Origin: Bacilli bacterium
Lineage (GTDB): Bacteria; Bacillota; Bacilli; Paenibacillales; NBRC-103111
DNA length: 57,462 bases
Reading direction: 5' to 3'
NCBI GenBank assembly: GCA_028287395.1
Contig: JAQBPR010000267.1
Location: 1-57,462 of the forward strand
Shown: piece after piece, positions 24,596-34,039 of the stretch
Layout of the letters: every line of letters begins with the position of its first letter
Position numbering within the stretch: position 1 is the first letter of the stretch
The notes under the pieces: generated by a model
The model's input: only the letters and a program-made list of their open reading frames with translations
The model's database searches: none
Told to the model about the DNA's origin: nothing
Made by a program: the position numbers and the translations under genes

Positions 24596-26778
24596 TTACT
24601 AATCCCCCGTACCCGAAATGACTTTCCCTGAATAAGAATCGTCAAACTTAACAATGAAACAAAGATCGTCGCGCCCATATCAGACAGCACAGCAATCCAT
24701 AAAGTAAGCAAGCCTGGAATCGTTAGCAGCAAAGCAATCAGCTTCAAACCGAGTGCGATGGAAATATTCCATTTAATCAAACGATTCACTCGTTTGGCGA
24801 TTGAAATTGCCTCAGGAAGCTTACCCAAATGGTCCTGCAATAGAATAATATCGGCCGTTTCCATGGCACTGTCCGTACCTTTTCCCATCGCAATTCCAAG
24901 CTGTGCAGCAGCTAATGCCGGCGCATCGTTAATCCCGTCGCCTACCATGGCGACACCACCGCGGGCGGCTAATTTTTGGATAGAAGACACTTTATCTTCT
25001 GGAAGAAGATCCGCATAATACTCCTTCACGCCGACTATTTTCGCTATTTTTTCCGCTGTTGTTTTATGGTCGCCCGTAAGCATGACTGTATGTTGAATCC
25101 CTTGACGATGCAGTTGAGTGATCACAGCTCTGCTTTCCGGACGAATTTGATCCGCAATTCCGAAAATGCCCAAAACTTGAGCTTGATCAGCAAGCAAAAC
25201 TAACGTGAACGCTTGCTGCTTTAGCTGATCTATTGCCGTTTGTACATTTTCAGGTAAACGAATATGGGCTACCGCTTTTTCATTGCCAAGCCAAAACTTT
25301 TCTCCGTTAACCGAGGCGGTTATACCTTGTCCGGGAACGGCTGTAATATGATCTGCTTCATATGCGTTTACTCCATCTGCTTCTGCCGCCTGCTGCCGCA
25401 CATGCATCAAAATTGCTTGCGACAATGGATGTGAGGCGTTTTTTTCCATGCAGGCAGCTACACCGTAAAACCGTTTTTGGTCATAAACCACCACTTTTTC
25501 GACAGAGGGCTCACCTTTAGTTAATGTACCTGTTTTATCAAAAGCAATCGTATTTATTTTGCCAAGCTGCTCTAAATAAGCTCCGCCTTTAATTAAAATA
25601 CCATTTCGCGCATTCCGTGTTATTCCGGCAACAATCGCAATGGGTGAAGATAAAATCAATGCACAGGGGCAGCCCACAATAAGTACTGCAAGACCTTGAT
25701 AGATCGCATCCTTCCAGTTCCCGTTGAATAACAAAGGCGGAATAATGACGGCAAGAACGGCAATAATCATAATTACTGGCGTGTAATATTCAGCGAAACG
25801 CTGGATGAATAGCTGTGTCGGTGTTTTGGAATCTTGTGCCTCTTCGACCAAATGCAAAATTTTGGCCAAAGAAGAATCTTCATAAGTCTTGGAAATAGTG
25901 ACCTTTAGTACACTTTCATTATTCAGACTGCCCCCAAATACAGGATCACCTATGGCCTTCTCCACCGGGAGTGATTCACCCGTAATTGCCGCTTCATTAA
26001 GCGAACTAGATCCTTCTTTCACAAACCCATCTGATGGAATTTGATCCCCTGGACGTATAACAACGATATCACCTACATTCAAAGAAGCAATGGGGACCGT
26101 TATTTCCTGCCCGTCTTTAAATAAAATAGCTGCTTTCGGTGCGGCTTTCAACAATGCTTCCATAGAACGGCGAGCCTTTTCCATCCCCATTCCTTCCAGT
26201 AATTCATTTAATCCGAACAATAAGGCCACCGTGGTCGCCTCTTCCCATTGGCCAATGCAAACCGCACCAACTAAGGCGAGGGTCATTAATGTATCGATAT
26301 TAAAGCGAAAACGCAATAAGTTTTTCAAGCCTTTAAACCATGTTGCGTAACCGCCAAGCACCATAGCCATTAAAAAAAATCCGATCGTAATAAATGAGGG
26401 AAGCTGGTTTTGCAAAAGCAGCCCTATTCCAAAAATGATCGCTGCACCAATCAGCTTTAGATGAATACCCCCGATGGTATGTTCGTGGTCATCATGGCTG
26501 TGATTATGCTCATTATCATGGAGACTATGCTTATTTTCGTTTCCATGCTCATGGCTATGCTTATCCGAGCTAACTTCAACGAATATTTGCTCGAGATAAG
26601 CCCCTTCTTGTTTCAAAATTTTAGCTACATGAACTAAAGATACTTTAGGGTGGACCGTCAATCGACCGCTATTATAGCTAAGCGTGGCTCCTTCGCCATG
26701 CTCAAGCTTTTGAATTTCTTGCTCCAGCTCCCGTGTACAGTTTGCACATGAGAGTCCTTTGACACGTAATTGCTCCAT
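24592..26778 (-). CDS. cadA: Zn/Cd/Pb-exporting P1B-type ATPase (CadA/ZntA-like)
   Basis: A heavy-metal P-type ATPase of about 728 residues. An N-terminal HMA domain has GLSCANC, followed by a His-rich stretch (about residues 74-104: HSHEHGNENKH and similar). Also present are the membrane metal site GCPCALIL, the phosphorylation motif AFDKTGTLTKGE, the hinge VGDGINDAPAL, and the last-helix Lys and SDMGAT typical of the P1B-2 (Zn2+/Cd2+/Pb2+) subgroup. I prefer the ATG at 26778 to the GTG at 26787, which is too close to AAGGA. It follows the ArsR sensor. Confidence 0.93.
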   Translation of the reverse strand: MEQLRVKGLSCANCTRELEQEIQKLEHGEGATLSYNSGRLTVHPKVSLVHVAKILKQEGAYLEQIFVEVSSDKHSHEHGNENKHSLHDNEHNHSHDDHEHTIGGIHLKLIGAAIIFGIGLLLQNQLPSFITIGFFLMAMVLGGYATWFKGLKNLLRFRFNIDTLMTLALVGAVCIGQWEEATTVALLFGLNELLEGMGMEKARRSMEALLKAAPKAAILFKDGQEITVPIASLNVGDIVVIRPGDQIPSDGFVKEGSSSLNEAAITGESLPVEKAIGDPVFGGSLNNESVLKVTISKTYEDSSLAKILHLVEEAQDSKTPTQLFIQRFAEYYTPVIMIIAVLAVIIPPLLFNGNWKDAIYQGLAVLIVGCPCALILSSPIAIVAGITRNARNGILIKGGAYLEQLGKINTIAFDKTGTLTKGEPSVEKVVVYDQKRFYGVAACMEKNASHPLSQAILMHVRQQAAEADGVNAYEADHITAVPGQGITASVNGEKFWLGNEKAVAHIRLPENVQTAIDQLKQQAFTLVLLADQAQVLGIFGIADQIRPESRAVITQLHRQGIQHTVMLTGDHKTTAEKIAKIVGVKEYYADLLPEDKVSSIQKLAARGGVAMVGDGINDAPALAAAQLGIAMGKGTDSAMETADIILLQDHLGKLPEAISIAKRVNRLIKWNISIALGLKLIALLLTIPGLLTLWIAVLSDMGATIFVSLLSLTILIQGKSFRVRGISK

Positions 26779-26806
26779 GGGCTTCACTTCCTTCTACATC
26801 AACTTT

Positions 26807-27145
26807 CTAATCATGGCTGGCATGATGAATCGCTTGAGTCAACAAATGAACGACATGTTCATCATCATGAGAATAATAAAGCGTCGTGCCCGCTCGGCGA
26901 AATTTAACTAACCGCAAATTTTTCAAAAAGCGCAATTGATGTGAAACCGTTGACTGCAGCAAGGACAATTCGTCAGCTATTTCGTTAACGGAACATTCTT
27001 TTTGTGATAATAAATACAAAATGCGTATGCGCGTTGCATCTGATAAAGCCTTAAAGGTTTGTGAGACCATAAAAAGTGTTTCTTCATCTAAATTTTCACA
27101 AGCTAGAGATGTCGCAGCATCACTTATTAATTCAGTTCGCTCCAT
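26807..27145 (-). CDS. ArsR/SmtB-family metal-sensing repressor
   Basis: A 112-residue winged-helix regulator with [20 protein letters not shown] and the recognition helix [16 protein letters not shown]. The C-terminal helix carries DDEH and HHASH, the alpha5-type Asp/His zinc site of CzrA/SmtB-like sensors. A CxC cadmium site like that of CadC is not seen (only one Cys, near LACENL). The start is the ATG at 27145 behind GGAGG; the frame runs 36 bases further upstream without a ribosome site. It is first in the operon and likely represses it through the palindrome just upstream. Confidence 0.92.
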   Translation of the reverse strand: MERTELISDAATSLACENLDEETLFMVSQTFKALSDATRIRILYLLSQKECSVNEIADELSLLQSTVSHQLRFLKNLRLVKFRRAGTTLYYSHDDEHVVHLLTQAIHHASHD

Positions 27146-27161
27146 TGCCAACCTCCATTGC

Positions 27162-27185
27162 ATATATGAGTATATGCTCATATAT
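27162..27185. promoter_or_regulatory. Predicted ArsR-type operator
   Basis: A 24-base near-perfect palindrome, ATATATGAG-n6-CTCATATAT, lies 17 bases before the regulator start codon. Its TGAnnnnnnnnnTCA-like spacing matches SmtB/CzrA operators, so autoregulation is expected. Confidence 0.75.
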
Positions 27186-27218
27186 TACATCATTTATGTT
27201 TTAGTGTCAAAATATAGG

Positions 27219-27243
27219 AAAAACCGGAGGCTCTTCCCCCGGT
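27219..27243 (-). terminator. Intrinsic terminator of the ssu operon
   Basis: On the minus strand ACCGG (27243-27239) and CCGGT (27227-27223) enclose an 11-base loop and are followed by TTTTTCC. It lies about 130 bases past the ssuB stop. The rest of the 27246-27371 gap has no other feature I can support. Confidence 0.55.
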
Positions 27244-27371
27244 CTTCTTTATCTATATTTCATGCAACAGCATAGAGGACAGACGAATTTTCGGCCTGCC
27301 CTTTCCTATTCATATGCACTGTTTTTTTTAATATTTTGAACGACTCTTGCCACCATAAATCCCTTCGAAAA

Positions 27372-28151
27372 TTAGATTGAAAAAGAATAATTTTTCTTAG
27401 CTGCATTTGGTTCATTTGTCCATTCCGATTTCACCATAACACGATCCAAAATCAATTTTTCAAAATGAGCAAAACCGCTATCGCGTTCCCTTGGTCGTGA
27501 TAGAGCAATCCGCACATCCAAAGCAATTTTCCCTTCCTCAATAAGCACTACACGATCAGCTAAAGCTACAGCTTCACTAACATCATGTGTGACGAGCAGA
27601 ACAGTAAAGCCCTGCTCCAACCAAAGCCTTTCGATTAATCGCTGCATTTCAATTCGCGTCAACGCGTCCAACGCACCTAACGGTTCATCCAATAATAATA
27701 AGCGCGGTTCCCCAACAAGCGCTCTTGCCAGTGCAATTCGCTGACGTTCGCCGCCTGATAAAACGGCTGGCCATTCATCTGCGCGTTTAAGCAGCCCAAC
27801 TTGCTTTAAAGCTTGCTCCGCTTTGTCTTTATCACCCGACTTCACACCAATTTGCACATTAGCGATCACTTTTTTCCAAGGGAGCAATCTAGCGTCTTGA
27901 AATAGTACGCGAATATCTTCACGTATTCCAGTTACTTGACCACGATCTACATTTACAAATCCTTCCGATGGCTTTTCTAAACCTGCCACATGTCTCAACA
28001 ACGTGCTTTTACCGCATCCGCTGCGCCCAACAATGGCAACAAATTCACCGGGTTGAATATCTAAATTAACTCCACCCAGTACTTGTGCATCGCCAAACCT
28101 TTTACAAAGCTCGCGTATTACAAGGTGTCCTCCTCCTTGACGATTTGCCAT
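27372..28151 (-). CDS. ssuB: Aliphatic sulfonate ABC transporter, ATP-binding protein
   Basis: A 259-residue ATPase with Walker [11 protein letters not shown], signature [15 protein letters not shown], Walker [13 protein letters not shown] and the switch His in [10 protein letters not shown]. It energises SsuA/SsuC uptake of alkanesulfonates. An open frame extends upstream to 28226 into ssuC, but AAGGAGGGG precedes the ATG at 28151. It is the last gene of ssuEADCB. The closest alternatives are taurine or nitrate transporter ATPases; context decides for sulfonates. Confidence 0.93.
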   Translation of the reverse strand: MANRQGGGHLVIRELCKRFGDAQVLGGVNLDIQPGEFVAIVGRSGCGKSTLLRHVAGLEKPSEGFVNVDRGQVTGIREDIRVLFQDARLLPWKKVIANVQIGVKSGDKDKAEQALKQVGLLKRADEWPAVLSGGERQRIALARALVGEPRLLLLDEPLGALDALTRIEMQRLIERLWLEQGFTVLLVTHDVSEAVALADRVVLIEEGKIALDVRIALSRPRERDSGFAHFEKLILDRVMVKSEWTNEPNAAKKNYSFSI

Positions 28152-28164
28152 TTTATCCCCTCCT

Positions 28165-28947
28165 TCAGGCTTTTTTAAAATTCGGATGCCATTGCAGCCA
28201 TCTTTTTTCCAAAAACTTAGCTGCATAATCGGATAATTTACCCAACAAGGCGTACAATAAAATACTGACTACTACGACATCCATCTGCATAAATTCACGA
28301 GCATTCATTGCCATGTACCCAATTCCTGAATCTGCTGAAATGGTTTCCGCAACTATAAGCGAGAGCCACATGATGCCTAGTCCAAAGCGTACGCCGACTA
28401 AAATCGATGGAAGCGCTCCTGGAATAATGACCTTCCAGAATAACGCCGTTCCCCGTAATCCATATACTCGTCCCATTTCAATGAGCCCAGGGTCAATAGA
28501 GCGAATGCCATGAAAGGTGTTCAAATAAATTGGAAAGGTTACTCCCAAGGCTACCAAAAATAATTTAGCTTCTTCGCCAATGCCAAACCAAAGGATAACC
28601 AATGGAATCAACGCAAGATGGGGAATCGTTCGTACCATTTGCACAGAAGTGTCGGTTAGTTTTTCGGAAAAAGGAAATAATCCATTTAATAAACCCAAGA
28701 TAAAACCAATCGATCCACCAATAAAAAAGCCCAATAACCCACGACTTGTACTGACTCCAATGTATTTAAATAACAATCCTTGTTTCAGCAATCCCCAGGC
28801 TGCTTCAAGCACTTGAATGGGAGTAGGCAAAACACGGGTAGAAATGAGACCATTGTGTCCAAGAATCTGCCACATTATAACAATGAATATGGGAAGACCC
28901 CACGGAAGCACTGCGTTAAAAAGCAAGCTTTTCCGGCTTTTGTTCAT
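28165..28947 (-). CDS. ssuC: Aliphatic sulfonate ABC transporter, permease
   Basis: A 260-residue inner-membrane permease with about six helices and the cytoplasmic EAA loop ([27 protein letters not shown], cut here only in part) that docks on SsuB. The start is the ATG at 28947 behind GGAAGGGA. It overlaps the end of ssuD by 32 bases and lies 13 bases before ssuB, a tight operon. Confidence 0.92.
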   Translation of the reverse strand: MNKSRKSLLFNAVLPWGLPIFIVIMWQILGHNGLISTRVLPTPIQVLEAAWGLLKQGLLFKYIGVSTSRGLLGFFIGGSIGFILGLLNGLFPFSEKLTDTSVQMVRTIPHLALIPLVILWFGIGEEAKLFLVALGVTFPIYLNTFHGIRSIDPGLIEMGRVYGLRGTALFWKVIIPGALPSILVGVRFGLGIMWLSLIVAETISADSGIGYMAMNAREFMQMDVVVVSILLYALLGKLSDYAAKFLEKRWLQWHPNFKKA

Positions 28948-30106
28948 GAGTATTCCCTTCCTTCTGCTTCGGAATTTGCTCATTACCTACAATTTCGCCA
29001 AAAGGACTAGCGAAAGTAGTATGCAAAGCTCTATTGCCCTCTTCTTCGTTGCGATTTGTCAAAGGCAAAAGCGGAAATAGCAATTCTGCTACACGATAAG
29101 CTTCCTCCAAATGCGGATAACCTGAAAAAATGAATGTTTCAATGCCCAATGCCGCATATTCCTTCATTCTCGCAGTTACGGTTTCTGGATCGCCAACTAA
29201 AGCAGTTCCTGCTCCACCGCGGACAAGCCCAACACCGGCCCACAAATTCGGACTGATCTCTAAATTTGCACGATCACCAAGATGAAGCTGCGACATTCTT
29301 TTTTGCCCTTCGGAATCCATCCGAGCAAATACTTTTTGCGCGGATGCAATAGTATCTTCATCTAAAAACTGGATTAATTGATCTGCCGCGGCCCAGGCTT
29401 CTTGTTCCGTTTGGCGAACGATGACATGCAGTCGGATGCCAAAACGAACAGTTTTCCCCTTCTCTGCGGCTAGCTTGCGGACTTGTGCAATTTTTTCAGC
29501 AACTTGATCTGGTGGCTCCCCCCAAGTCAGGTATACATCGACATGATCCACTGCAACCTGCTGAGCAATCGGAGACGATCCGCCAAAATAAAGAGGTGGA
29601 TACGGTGTTTGCACAGGTGGATATAACACCTTTCCACCTTTAATGCTCAAATAATCACCTTCGAAATTAACTTCTTCTCCTTGTAAAGCATGACGCCATA
29701 TCGTTAAAAATTCATCCGTTAGCTCATATCGCGAATCATGATCAAGAAACAAACCATCGCCTGCTTGTTCAACAGGATCGCCACCCGTAACTACATTAAC
29801 TAGCAATCGGCCGTTCGACAAACGATCGAACGTGGCGGCCATTCTTGCCGCAACCGTTGGTGACATTAATCCTGGACGAACCGCTACAAGAAACTTCAAG
29901 TACTTAGTAGCCGGTATTAAAGTAGACGCTGTAACCCACGCATCCTCGCAAGACCTTCCTGTCGGCAATAATACTCCGCTAAATCCAAGCTCATCTGCAG
30001 CCTGTGCGATTTGTCTTACATAAGGGTAGCTTACTGCTCTCCCTCCGTAACTCGTACCTAAATAACGACCATCACCATGTGTTGGAATAAACCAAAAAAC
30101 CTCCAT
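28916..30106 (-). CDS. ssuD: FMNH2-dependent alkanesulfonate monooxygenase
   Basis: A luciferase-like TIM-barrel enzyme of about 396 residues that cleaves the C-S bond of alkanesulfonates, giving aldehyde and sulfite with FMNH2 from SsuE. It begins [20 protein letters not shown], the SsuD N-terminus, and contains [26 protein letters not shown] and [11 protein letters not shown] place the start at the ATG at 30106 by family alignment; an in-frame ATG at 30115 is also possible. Relative to E. coli SsuD it has an extra C-terminal tail after [13 protein letters not shown] that runs into ssuC. Confidence 0.94.
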   Translation of the reverse strand: MEVFWFIPTHGDGRYLGTSYGGRAVSYPYVRQIAQAADELGFSGVLLPTGRSCEDAWVTASTLIPATKYLKFLVAVRPGLMSPTVAARMAATFDRLSNGRLLVNVVTGGDPVEQAGDGLFLDHDSRYELTDEFLTIWRHALQGEEVNFEGDYLSIKGGKVLYPPVQTPYPPLYFGGSSPIAQQVAVDHVDVYLTWGEPPDQVAEKIAQVRKLAAEKGKTVRFGIRLHVIVRQTEQEAWAAADQLIQFLDEDTIASAQKVFARMDSEGQKRMSQLHLGDRANLEISPNLWAGVGLVRGGAGTALVGDPETVTARMKEYAALGIETFIFSGYPHLEEAYRVAELLFPLLPLTNRNEEEGNRALHTTFASPFGEIVGNEQIPKQKEGNTHEQKPEKLAF

Positions 30107-30154
30107 GCCCACCATTTCCTTTCCTTGCTGATTTAGTTAGTTGTATATTCGGTG

Positions 30155-31180
30155 TTATTTTGCTGCTGGCAGAACGGCATCCTTCACTACAATGGCTTTG
30201 GGAAGCAAACCGACCTTCAGAAAGGTATCGGCAATTTGCTGCTGTTGAGCTATAATTTCGTCATCTATTGGCAGCACGCCATAATCTCTTCTATTTGCGG
30301 CAACATCTAATGAAGCAACATCAATTCCAAGCAATGGCGACAATTGTGTAGCAAGCTCATGCTTATTATCCTTTGCCCATACATCTACTTTGGTCAATTC
30401 ATCCAATAAAGTTTTAATCGTATTCGGGTTGTTTTGCGCATAAGTACGTGATGCTAAGTAAAATTCTGTATTCGAAACCGATCCGGTACCATCAACCAAA
30501 ACCTTCGCTTTTGTTGCAGCTTCAGCAGCAGCGAAAAACGGATCCCATATGACCCAAGCATCACCGCTTCCACGTTCAAATGCCGCTCTGGCATCACCAG
30601 GGGGTAAAAATATCGTTTGAATATCCTCATACTTGAGTCCAGCTGCTTCAAGCTGCTTTACTAGCAAATAATGAACATTGGAACCTTTGTTTAAAATAAC
30701 CTTTTTGCCTTTTAAATCGGCAACCGTCTTTAAAGTAGAATTGTTGGGTACGAGAATCCCTTCACTCTTCGGACTTGCTGGTTCATGTGCCAAATATACC
30801 AATGGCGTACCGGAAGCTTGAGCAAAAATAGGCGGTGCTTCACCCGTATGTCCAACGTCAATGCTTCCTACATTCAGAGCTTCCAGTAATTGCGGACCAC
30901 CCGGAAATTCAATCCACTGTACCTTTACACCTTTATCTGCTAGCACCTTATCTAATTTGCCTTGTGCTTTTAAAAAATTCATCGTGCCATATTTTTGAAA
31001 TCCGATACGAAGAACATTATCTTTATCCTTTACTTCTTGAATGGGTGCATTAGTAGTTGATGCTGCAGCTGTTGATTGCACTGTTGCTGTAGTAGTCGAT
31101 TTTGTTCCGCAGCCTGCTAGTGCAATAACAAAAATGAATCCTAAAATCGCTAATAAACCTTTATTCCATTTTCTTTTCAT
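30155..31180 (-). CDS. ssuA: Aliphatic sulfonate-binding lipoprotein
   Basis: A 341-residue solute-binding protein. The signal peptide ends in LAGCG (lipobox Cys about 23), followed by a Thr/Ala-rich linker and a type II periplasmic-binding fold with RIGFQKYGTMNFLKAQG, DVGHTGEAPPIFAQAS and DAWVIWDPFFAA, the SsuA pattern. It would capture sulfonates at the cell surface and hand them to SsuC. It lies 5 bases after ssuE. Confidence 0.92.
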   Translation of the reverse strand: MKRKWNKGLLAILGFIFVIALAGCGTKSTTTATVQSTAAASTTNAPIQEVKDKDNVLRIGFQKYGTMNFLKAQGKLDKVLADKGVKVQWIEFPGGPQLLEALNVGSIDVGHTGEAPPIFAQASGTPLVYLAHEPASPKSEGILVPNNSTLKTVADLKGKKVILNKGSNVHYLLVKQLEAAGLKYEDIQTIFLPPGDARAAFERGSGDAWVIWDPFFAAAEAATKAKVLVDGTGSVSNTEFYLASRTYAQNNPNTIKTLLDELTKVDVWAKDNKHELATQLSPLLGIDVASLDVAANRRDYGVLPIDDEIIAQQQQIADTFLKVGLLPKAIVVKDAVLPAAK

Positions 31181-31185
31181 TTCTC

Positions 31186-31749
31186 TTAGACCCCTTTTAT
31201 ATTGGTTGTAGTTGCTGCTTGTGAGGAAACCTCTTGCCCAAATTGCTGTAAAGAATCATTTAATCTTTCTGTAATATCCTCTGATAAAACGGGATTCCCG
31301 CTTTCATTCCAAACCACTTGATTATCAAGAACATAAACTCCTGCCAGTAAATTTCGCGCTCCTAAAACCGAAAGTAACGGTTTCAGTGAATATTCAATCG
31401 CTAGTAGATGAGAGATTGTACCTCCTATCGCTACAGGTAAAATCGTTTTCCGTTCCAACCCCTTCTGTGGCAGCAAATCAAGAAATGCTTTCAAAATCCC
31501 TGTATATGCTGCTTTATAAACAGGCGTAGCCACAAGCACACCCTCTGCTTCTTCTACAAGTTTTAGTGCTTCAACAATAGCAGTACTATCAAAACGAGCA
31601 TGCAGCAAATCTTCTGCTGGTAAATCACGCACAGAAATTCGCTGTACTTGGTGTCCTGATTTCTGCAATGCTTCAAAAGAATGATCCAAAATTCCGTTTA
31701 ATCTAGATTTAATCGATGGACTTCCTGAAATAATTATAATTTTAGCCAT
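31186..31749 (-). CDS. ssuE: NADPH-dependent FMN reductase
   Basis: A 187-residue flavodoxin-fold enzyme: IISGSPSIKSRLN binds the FMN phosphate, followed by GVLVATPVYKAAYTGILKAFLDLLP. It supplies FMNH2 to SsuD. The gene order ssuE-A-D-C-B is the same as in E. coli, although many Bacillus species have ssuBACD without ssuE. The ATG at 31749 follows AAGGGG. A terminator hairpin lies between it and yezD upstream. Confidence 0.93.
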   Translation of the reverse strand: MAKIIIISGSPSIKSRLNGILDHSFEALQKSGHQVQRISVRDLPAEDLLHARFDSTAIVEALKLVEEAEGVLVATPVYKAAYTGILKAFLDLLPQKGLERKTILPVAIGGTISHLLAIEYSLKPLLSVLGARNLLAGVYVLDNQVVWNESGNPVLSEDITERLNDSLQQFGQEVSSQAATTTNIKGV

Positions 31750-31779
31750 GTGCAGCGCCCCTTATATATTTTTTAAAAA

Positions 31780-31826
31780 ATAAAAAGACTTCTTTCCCCC
31801 GCTCATTTAGCTTGGTTCAGAAGTCT
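31780..31826 (-). terminator. Intrinsic terminator/attenuator between yezD and ssuE
   Basis: On the minus strand AGACTTC (31826-31820) pairs with GAAGTCT (31792-31786) around a 27-base loop and is followed by TTTTTATTTTTT. It ends about 30 bases before the ssuE start, so it may end the cys transcript or act as a leader attenuator for ssu. No known riboswitch core is recognised in the 115-base gap. Confidence 0.65.
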
Positions 31827-31863
31827 CCAGTGGTCTGGTCGACATATTCCGTTTTATGTTTCA

Positions 31864-32091
31864 CTATGGAAATCTCTTATTAGCTTGCTTGACTTGTTTT
31901 ACTTGACTCGTGGTTTGCGTAACCTGCTGCTGCACCTTCGCCTCTTGTTCAAAGCGACTTCGTTCCGTTCGTTCAATTTGGACAATTTTTCCGTCATGAA
32001 CGATAATTTGTACTGTTCCGTATTCAATCCCATTTAAACTTTCATTGATTCGCTTCGACCATAAATCGTCTATTTCTAAAGGTTTTCCCAT
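31864..32091 (-). CDS. yezD: YezD-like small protein (DUF2292)
   Basis: A 75-residue protein: ESLNGIEYGTVQIIVHDGKIVQIERTERSRF is the compact YezD/DUF2292 core (quoted here only as the span of residues 20-50), followed by a Gln/Lys-rich tail. Members of this family are often found with sulfur-uptake genes in Bacillales, as here, but their biochemical role is unknown. The start is the ATG at 32091 behind GGGAGGG; the upstream extension to 32127 lacks a ribosome site. Confidence 0.8.
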   Translation of the reverse strand: MGKPLEIDDLWSKRINESLNGIEYGTVQIIVHDGKIVQIERTERSRFEQEAKVQQQVTQTTSQVKQVKQANKRFP

Positions 32092-32114
32092 AAGATCCCT
32101 CCCAAAAAAAATGT

Positions 32115-32945
32115 TTAAATGGTCCAATCATTCCATTCTTTTTTACGTCTCTCATTGGTCAACAACCATTCATTCGTCTTGTTTAGCAGCACATTTGTAC
32201 TTTCCATAGAGGAATACGTATGATCCGCTTGCAAAATAACTTCCTTATCGCACTGACCCATAGATCGCAGCCAAAACATGCGTTGGTACTGAAAACAATA
32301 ATCGACAGGTATGACATCATCTGATGTTCCATGAGCAATAAATACATCACCGTTAAATTTACTTGCATGCTGAAAGGGGTGCTGTTTGGCTAAAGAATCA
32401 AAAAAAACTTTAGTGAATGCATAACCTTGAAAATCTACTTTTCCTGTACTTATTGCTTTCTCGTAGTTACGTTCGCCGACAATTCGCACAATGTCATTCA
32501 ACGGCTGTGCAACAGAAGACCAAAGCACAAGCGTCTTAACTCTGCTATCCTTTGCTGCCGTCAAAACGGCTGCAGCTCCACCTAAGCTATGTCCTAATAG
32601 AATAATACGATGCGGATCCACACAATCAATGTCCAAAGCATAATCGATCACACGTCTTGTTTCTTCTACCAAAACATCCAATCCACCTGCACCATAATCC
32701 CCTGAGCTTTCACCACAGCCACCGTAATCAAAACGAAGCACCATAAATCCGCTGGAGTTGAATTTGCGGGCCGCTTTGACGAACAAGCGATCCACACCTA
32801 TTTTATTACCAACAAAACCATGACATATAATGATTAATGGCCATCGACATCGACGTTTATCCTCTAATTGACTATCCGCTAAAGGATAATGCAATACAGC
32901 TGCTAAATCACCATGCTCGGTTGGAATCTCAATATAATGCTCCAC
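32115..32945 (-). CDS. Alpha/beta hydrolase in the sulfur cluster
   Basis: A 276-residue hydrolase. The nucleophile elbow is GHSLGG (Ser about 121), the acid lies in HGTSDDVIPV and the His in ADHTYSS, with an oxyanion HGFVGN near residue 50. The start is the GTG at 32945, 4-5 bases after GGAGGGG; the frame upstream overlaps cysA and is not needed. It lies between cysA and yezD and is co-oriented, so it probably belongs to sulfur acquisition, perhaps releasing sulfur compounds from esters. That role is inferred from context only. Confidence 0.85.
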   Translation of the reverse strand: MEHYIEIPTEHGDLAAVLHYPLADSQLEDKRRCRWPLIIICHGFVGNKIGVDRLFVKAARKFNSSGFMVLRFDYGGCGESSGDYGAGGLDVLVEETRRVIDYALDIDCVDPHRIILLGHSLGGAAAVLTAAKDSRVKTLVLWSSVAQPLNDIVRIVGERNYEKAISTGKVDFQGYAFTKVFFDSLAKQHPFQHASKFNGDVFIAHGTSDDVIPVDYCFQYQRMFWLRSMGQCDKEVILQADHTYSSMESTNVLLNKTNEWLLTNERRKKEWNDWTI

Positions 32946-32979
32946 AACGACCCCTCCTTTCCGCTCGCATGTTTTTGAA

Positions 32980-34038
32980 TTAAATATACACAGGCATCGG
33001 ATCAAACTTTAACGAGTTTTCCAAGGTGATGGTTTGTTCCTGATTAAACAAATAAACACGATGTATTAACACATGCACTTGATCTCCAGGCTGTACGGCA
33101 TCTTGTTCCATAGAGCGATATGCGAATAGACGATGTCCACCGACTTCAACGTCGATTTGCCAATTCGTACCGCGAAAATATACATTTTTAACCGTTCCTT
33201 TTTCTGCTGCAGAAGGGAATGAAATCTCGTGTGCCTTCCCTACTTCGACGAACTCCGGACGAACAATAGCTTTTGCATCCTTTAAACTGCTGCTAAAACC
33301 TTTTAATGATGTGATTTGATCCAAATGGGTGGATTCTCCGACAAATCCGGCAACGAAAGGAGTTTGCGGGTTTTTATAAATATCAATAGGTGTCCCTTTT
33401 TGCTCTAAAGCACCCTGATTAATAATCATGATTTCATCGGCTACCTCAACGGCTTCTTCCTGATCATGTGTGACGAAAATCGTCGTAATGCCGACGCGAT
33501 CGATCATTTCTCTTAACCAGGAGCGCAGCTCTTTACGAACCTTTGCATCAATCGCAGCAAACGGCTCATCCAGCAATAGCAGCTGTGGCTCTGGAGCCAA
33601 AGCCCGGGCAAAAGCCACCCGCTGCCGCTGACCACCTGATAATTGATGCGGTAAACGCGATTCTAAACCTTTTAGACCCGTAAGCGCGATCAACTCGCTG
33701 ACCCTCGCTTTAATCTGCGCTTTCGTATTTTTCTTTACCGTTAAGCCAAAAGCGATATTATCAAAAACGGACATATGTTTGAACAAAGCATAGTTTTGAA
33801 AGACGAATCCAATTCCGCGCTTTTGCGGTGGAAGATCATTTACCTTTTGGCCATGAAAAAAAATCTCACCGGAATCCGGTTCTTCCAAGCCTGCGAGCAT
33901 ACGTAAAATTGTCGTTTTACCGCCGCCGCTTGGTCCGAGTAAGCCGATTAACTTGCCTTTTTCAATTTCAAAGCTAATATTTTTGGAGGCTTCAAAATTG
34001 CCGAATGATTTATGCAGCTGCTTTACGATAATATGCAT
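32980..34038 (-). CDS. cysA: Sulfate/thiosulfate ABC transporter, ATP-binding protein
   Basis: A 352-residue ATPase with Walker A GPSGGGKTTIL, signature LSGGQRQRVAFARAL, Walker B LLLLDEPFAAID, switch His in FVTHDQEEA, and a C-terminal TOBE-like regulatory domain (from about residue 240). It begins 1 base after cysW, behind GGGAGG. It drives sulfate uptake by CysP-CysT-CysW. Confidence 0.94.
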   Translation of the reverse strand: MHIIVKQLHKSFGNFEASKNISFEIEKGKLIGLLGPSGGGKTTILRMLAGLEEPDSGEIFFHGQKVNDLPPQKRGIGFVFQNYALFKHMSVFDNIAFGLTVKKNTKAQIKARVSELIALTGLKGLESRLPHQLSGGQRQRVAFARALAPEPQLLLLDEPFAAIDAKVRKELRSWLREMIDRVGITTIFVTHDQEEAVEVADEIMIINQGALEQKGTPIDIYKNPQTPFVAGFVGESTHLDQITSLKGFSSSLKDAKAIVRPEFVEVGKAHEISFPSAAEKGTVKNVYFRGTNWQIDVEVGGHRLFAYRSMEQDAVQPGDQVHVLIHRVYLFNQEQTITLENSLKFDPMPVYI

Positions 34039-34039
34039 C

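Noticed and set aside
24197-24700. Fluoride riboswitch ahead of crcB
   Set aside because: The genes start inside the preceding coding sequence and no GGCGAUGGUGU-like core is present.
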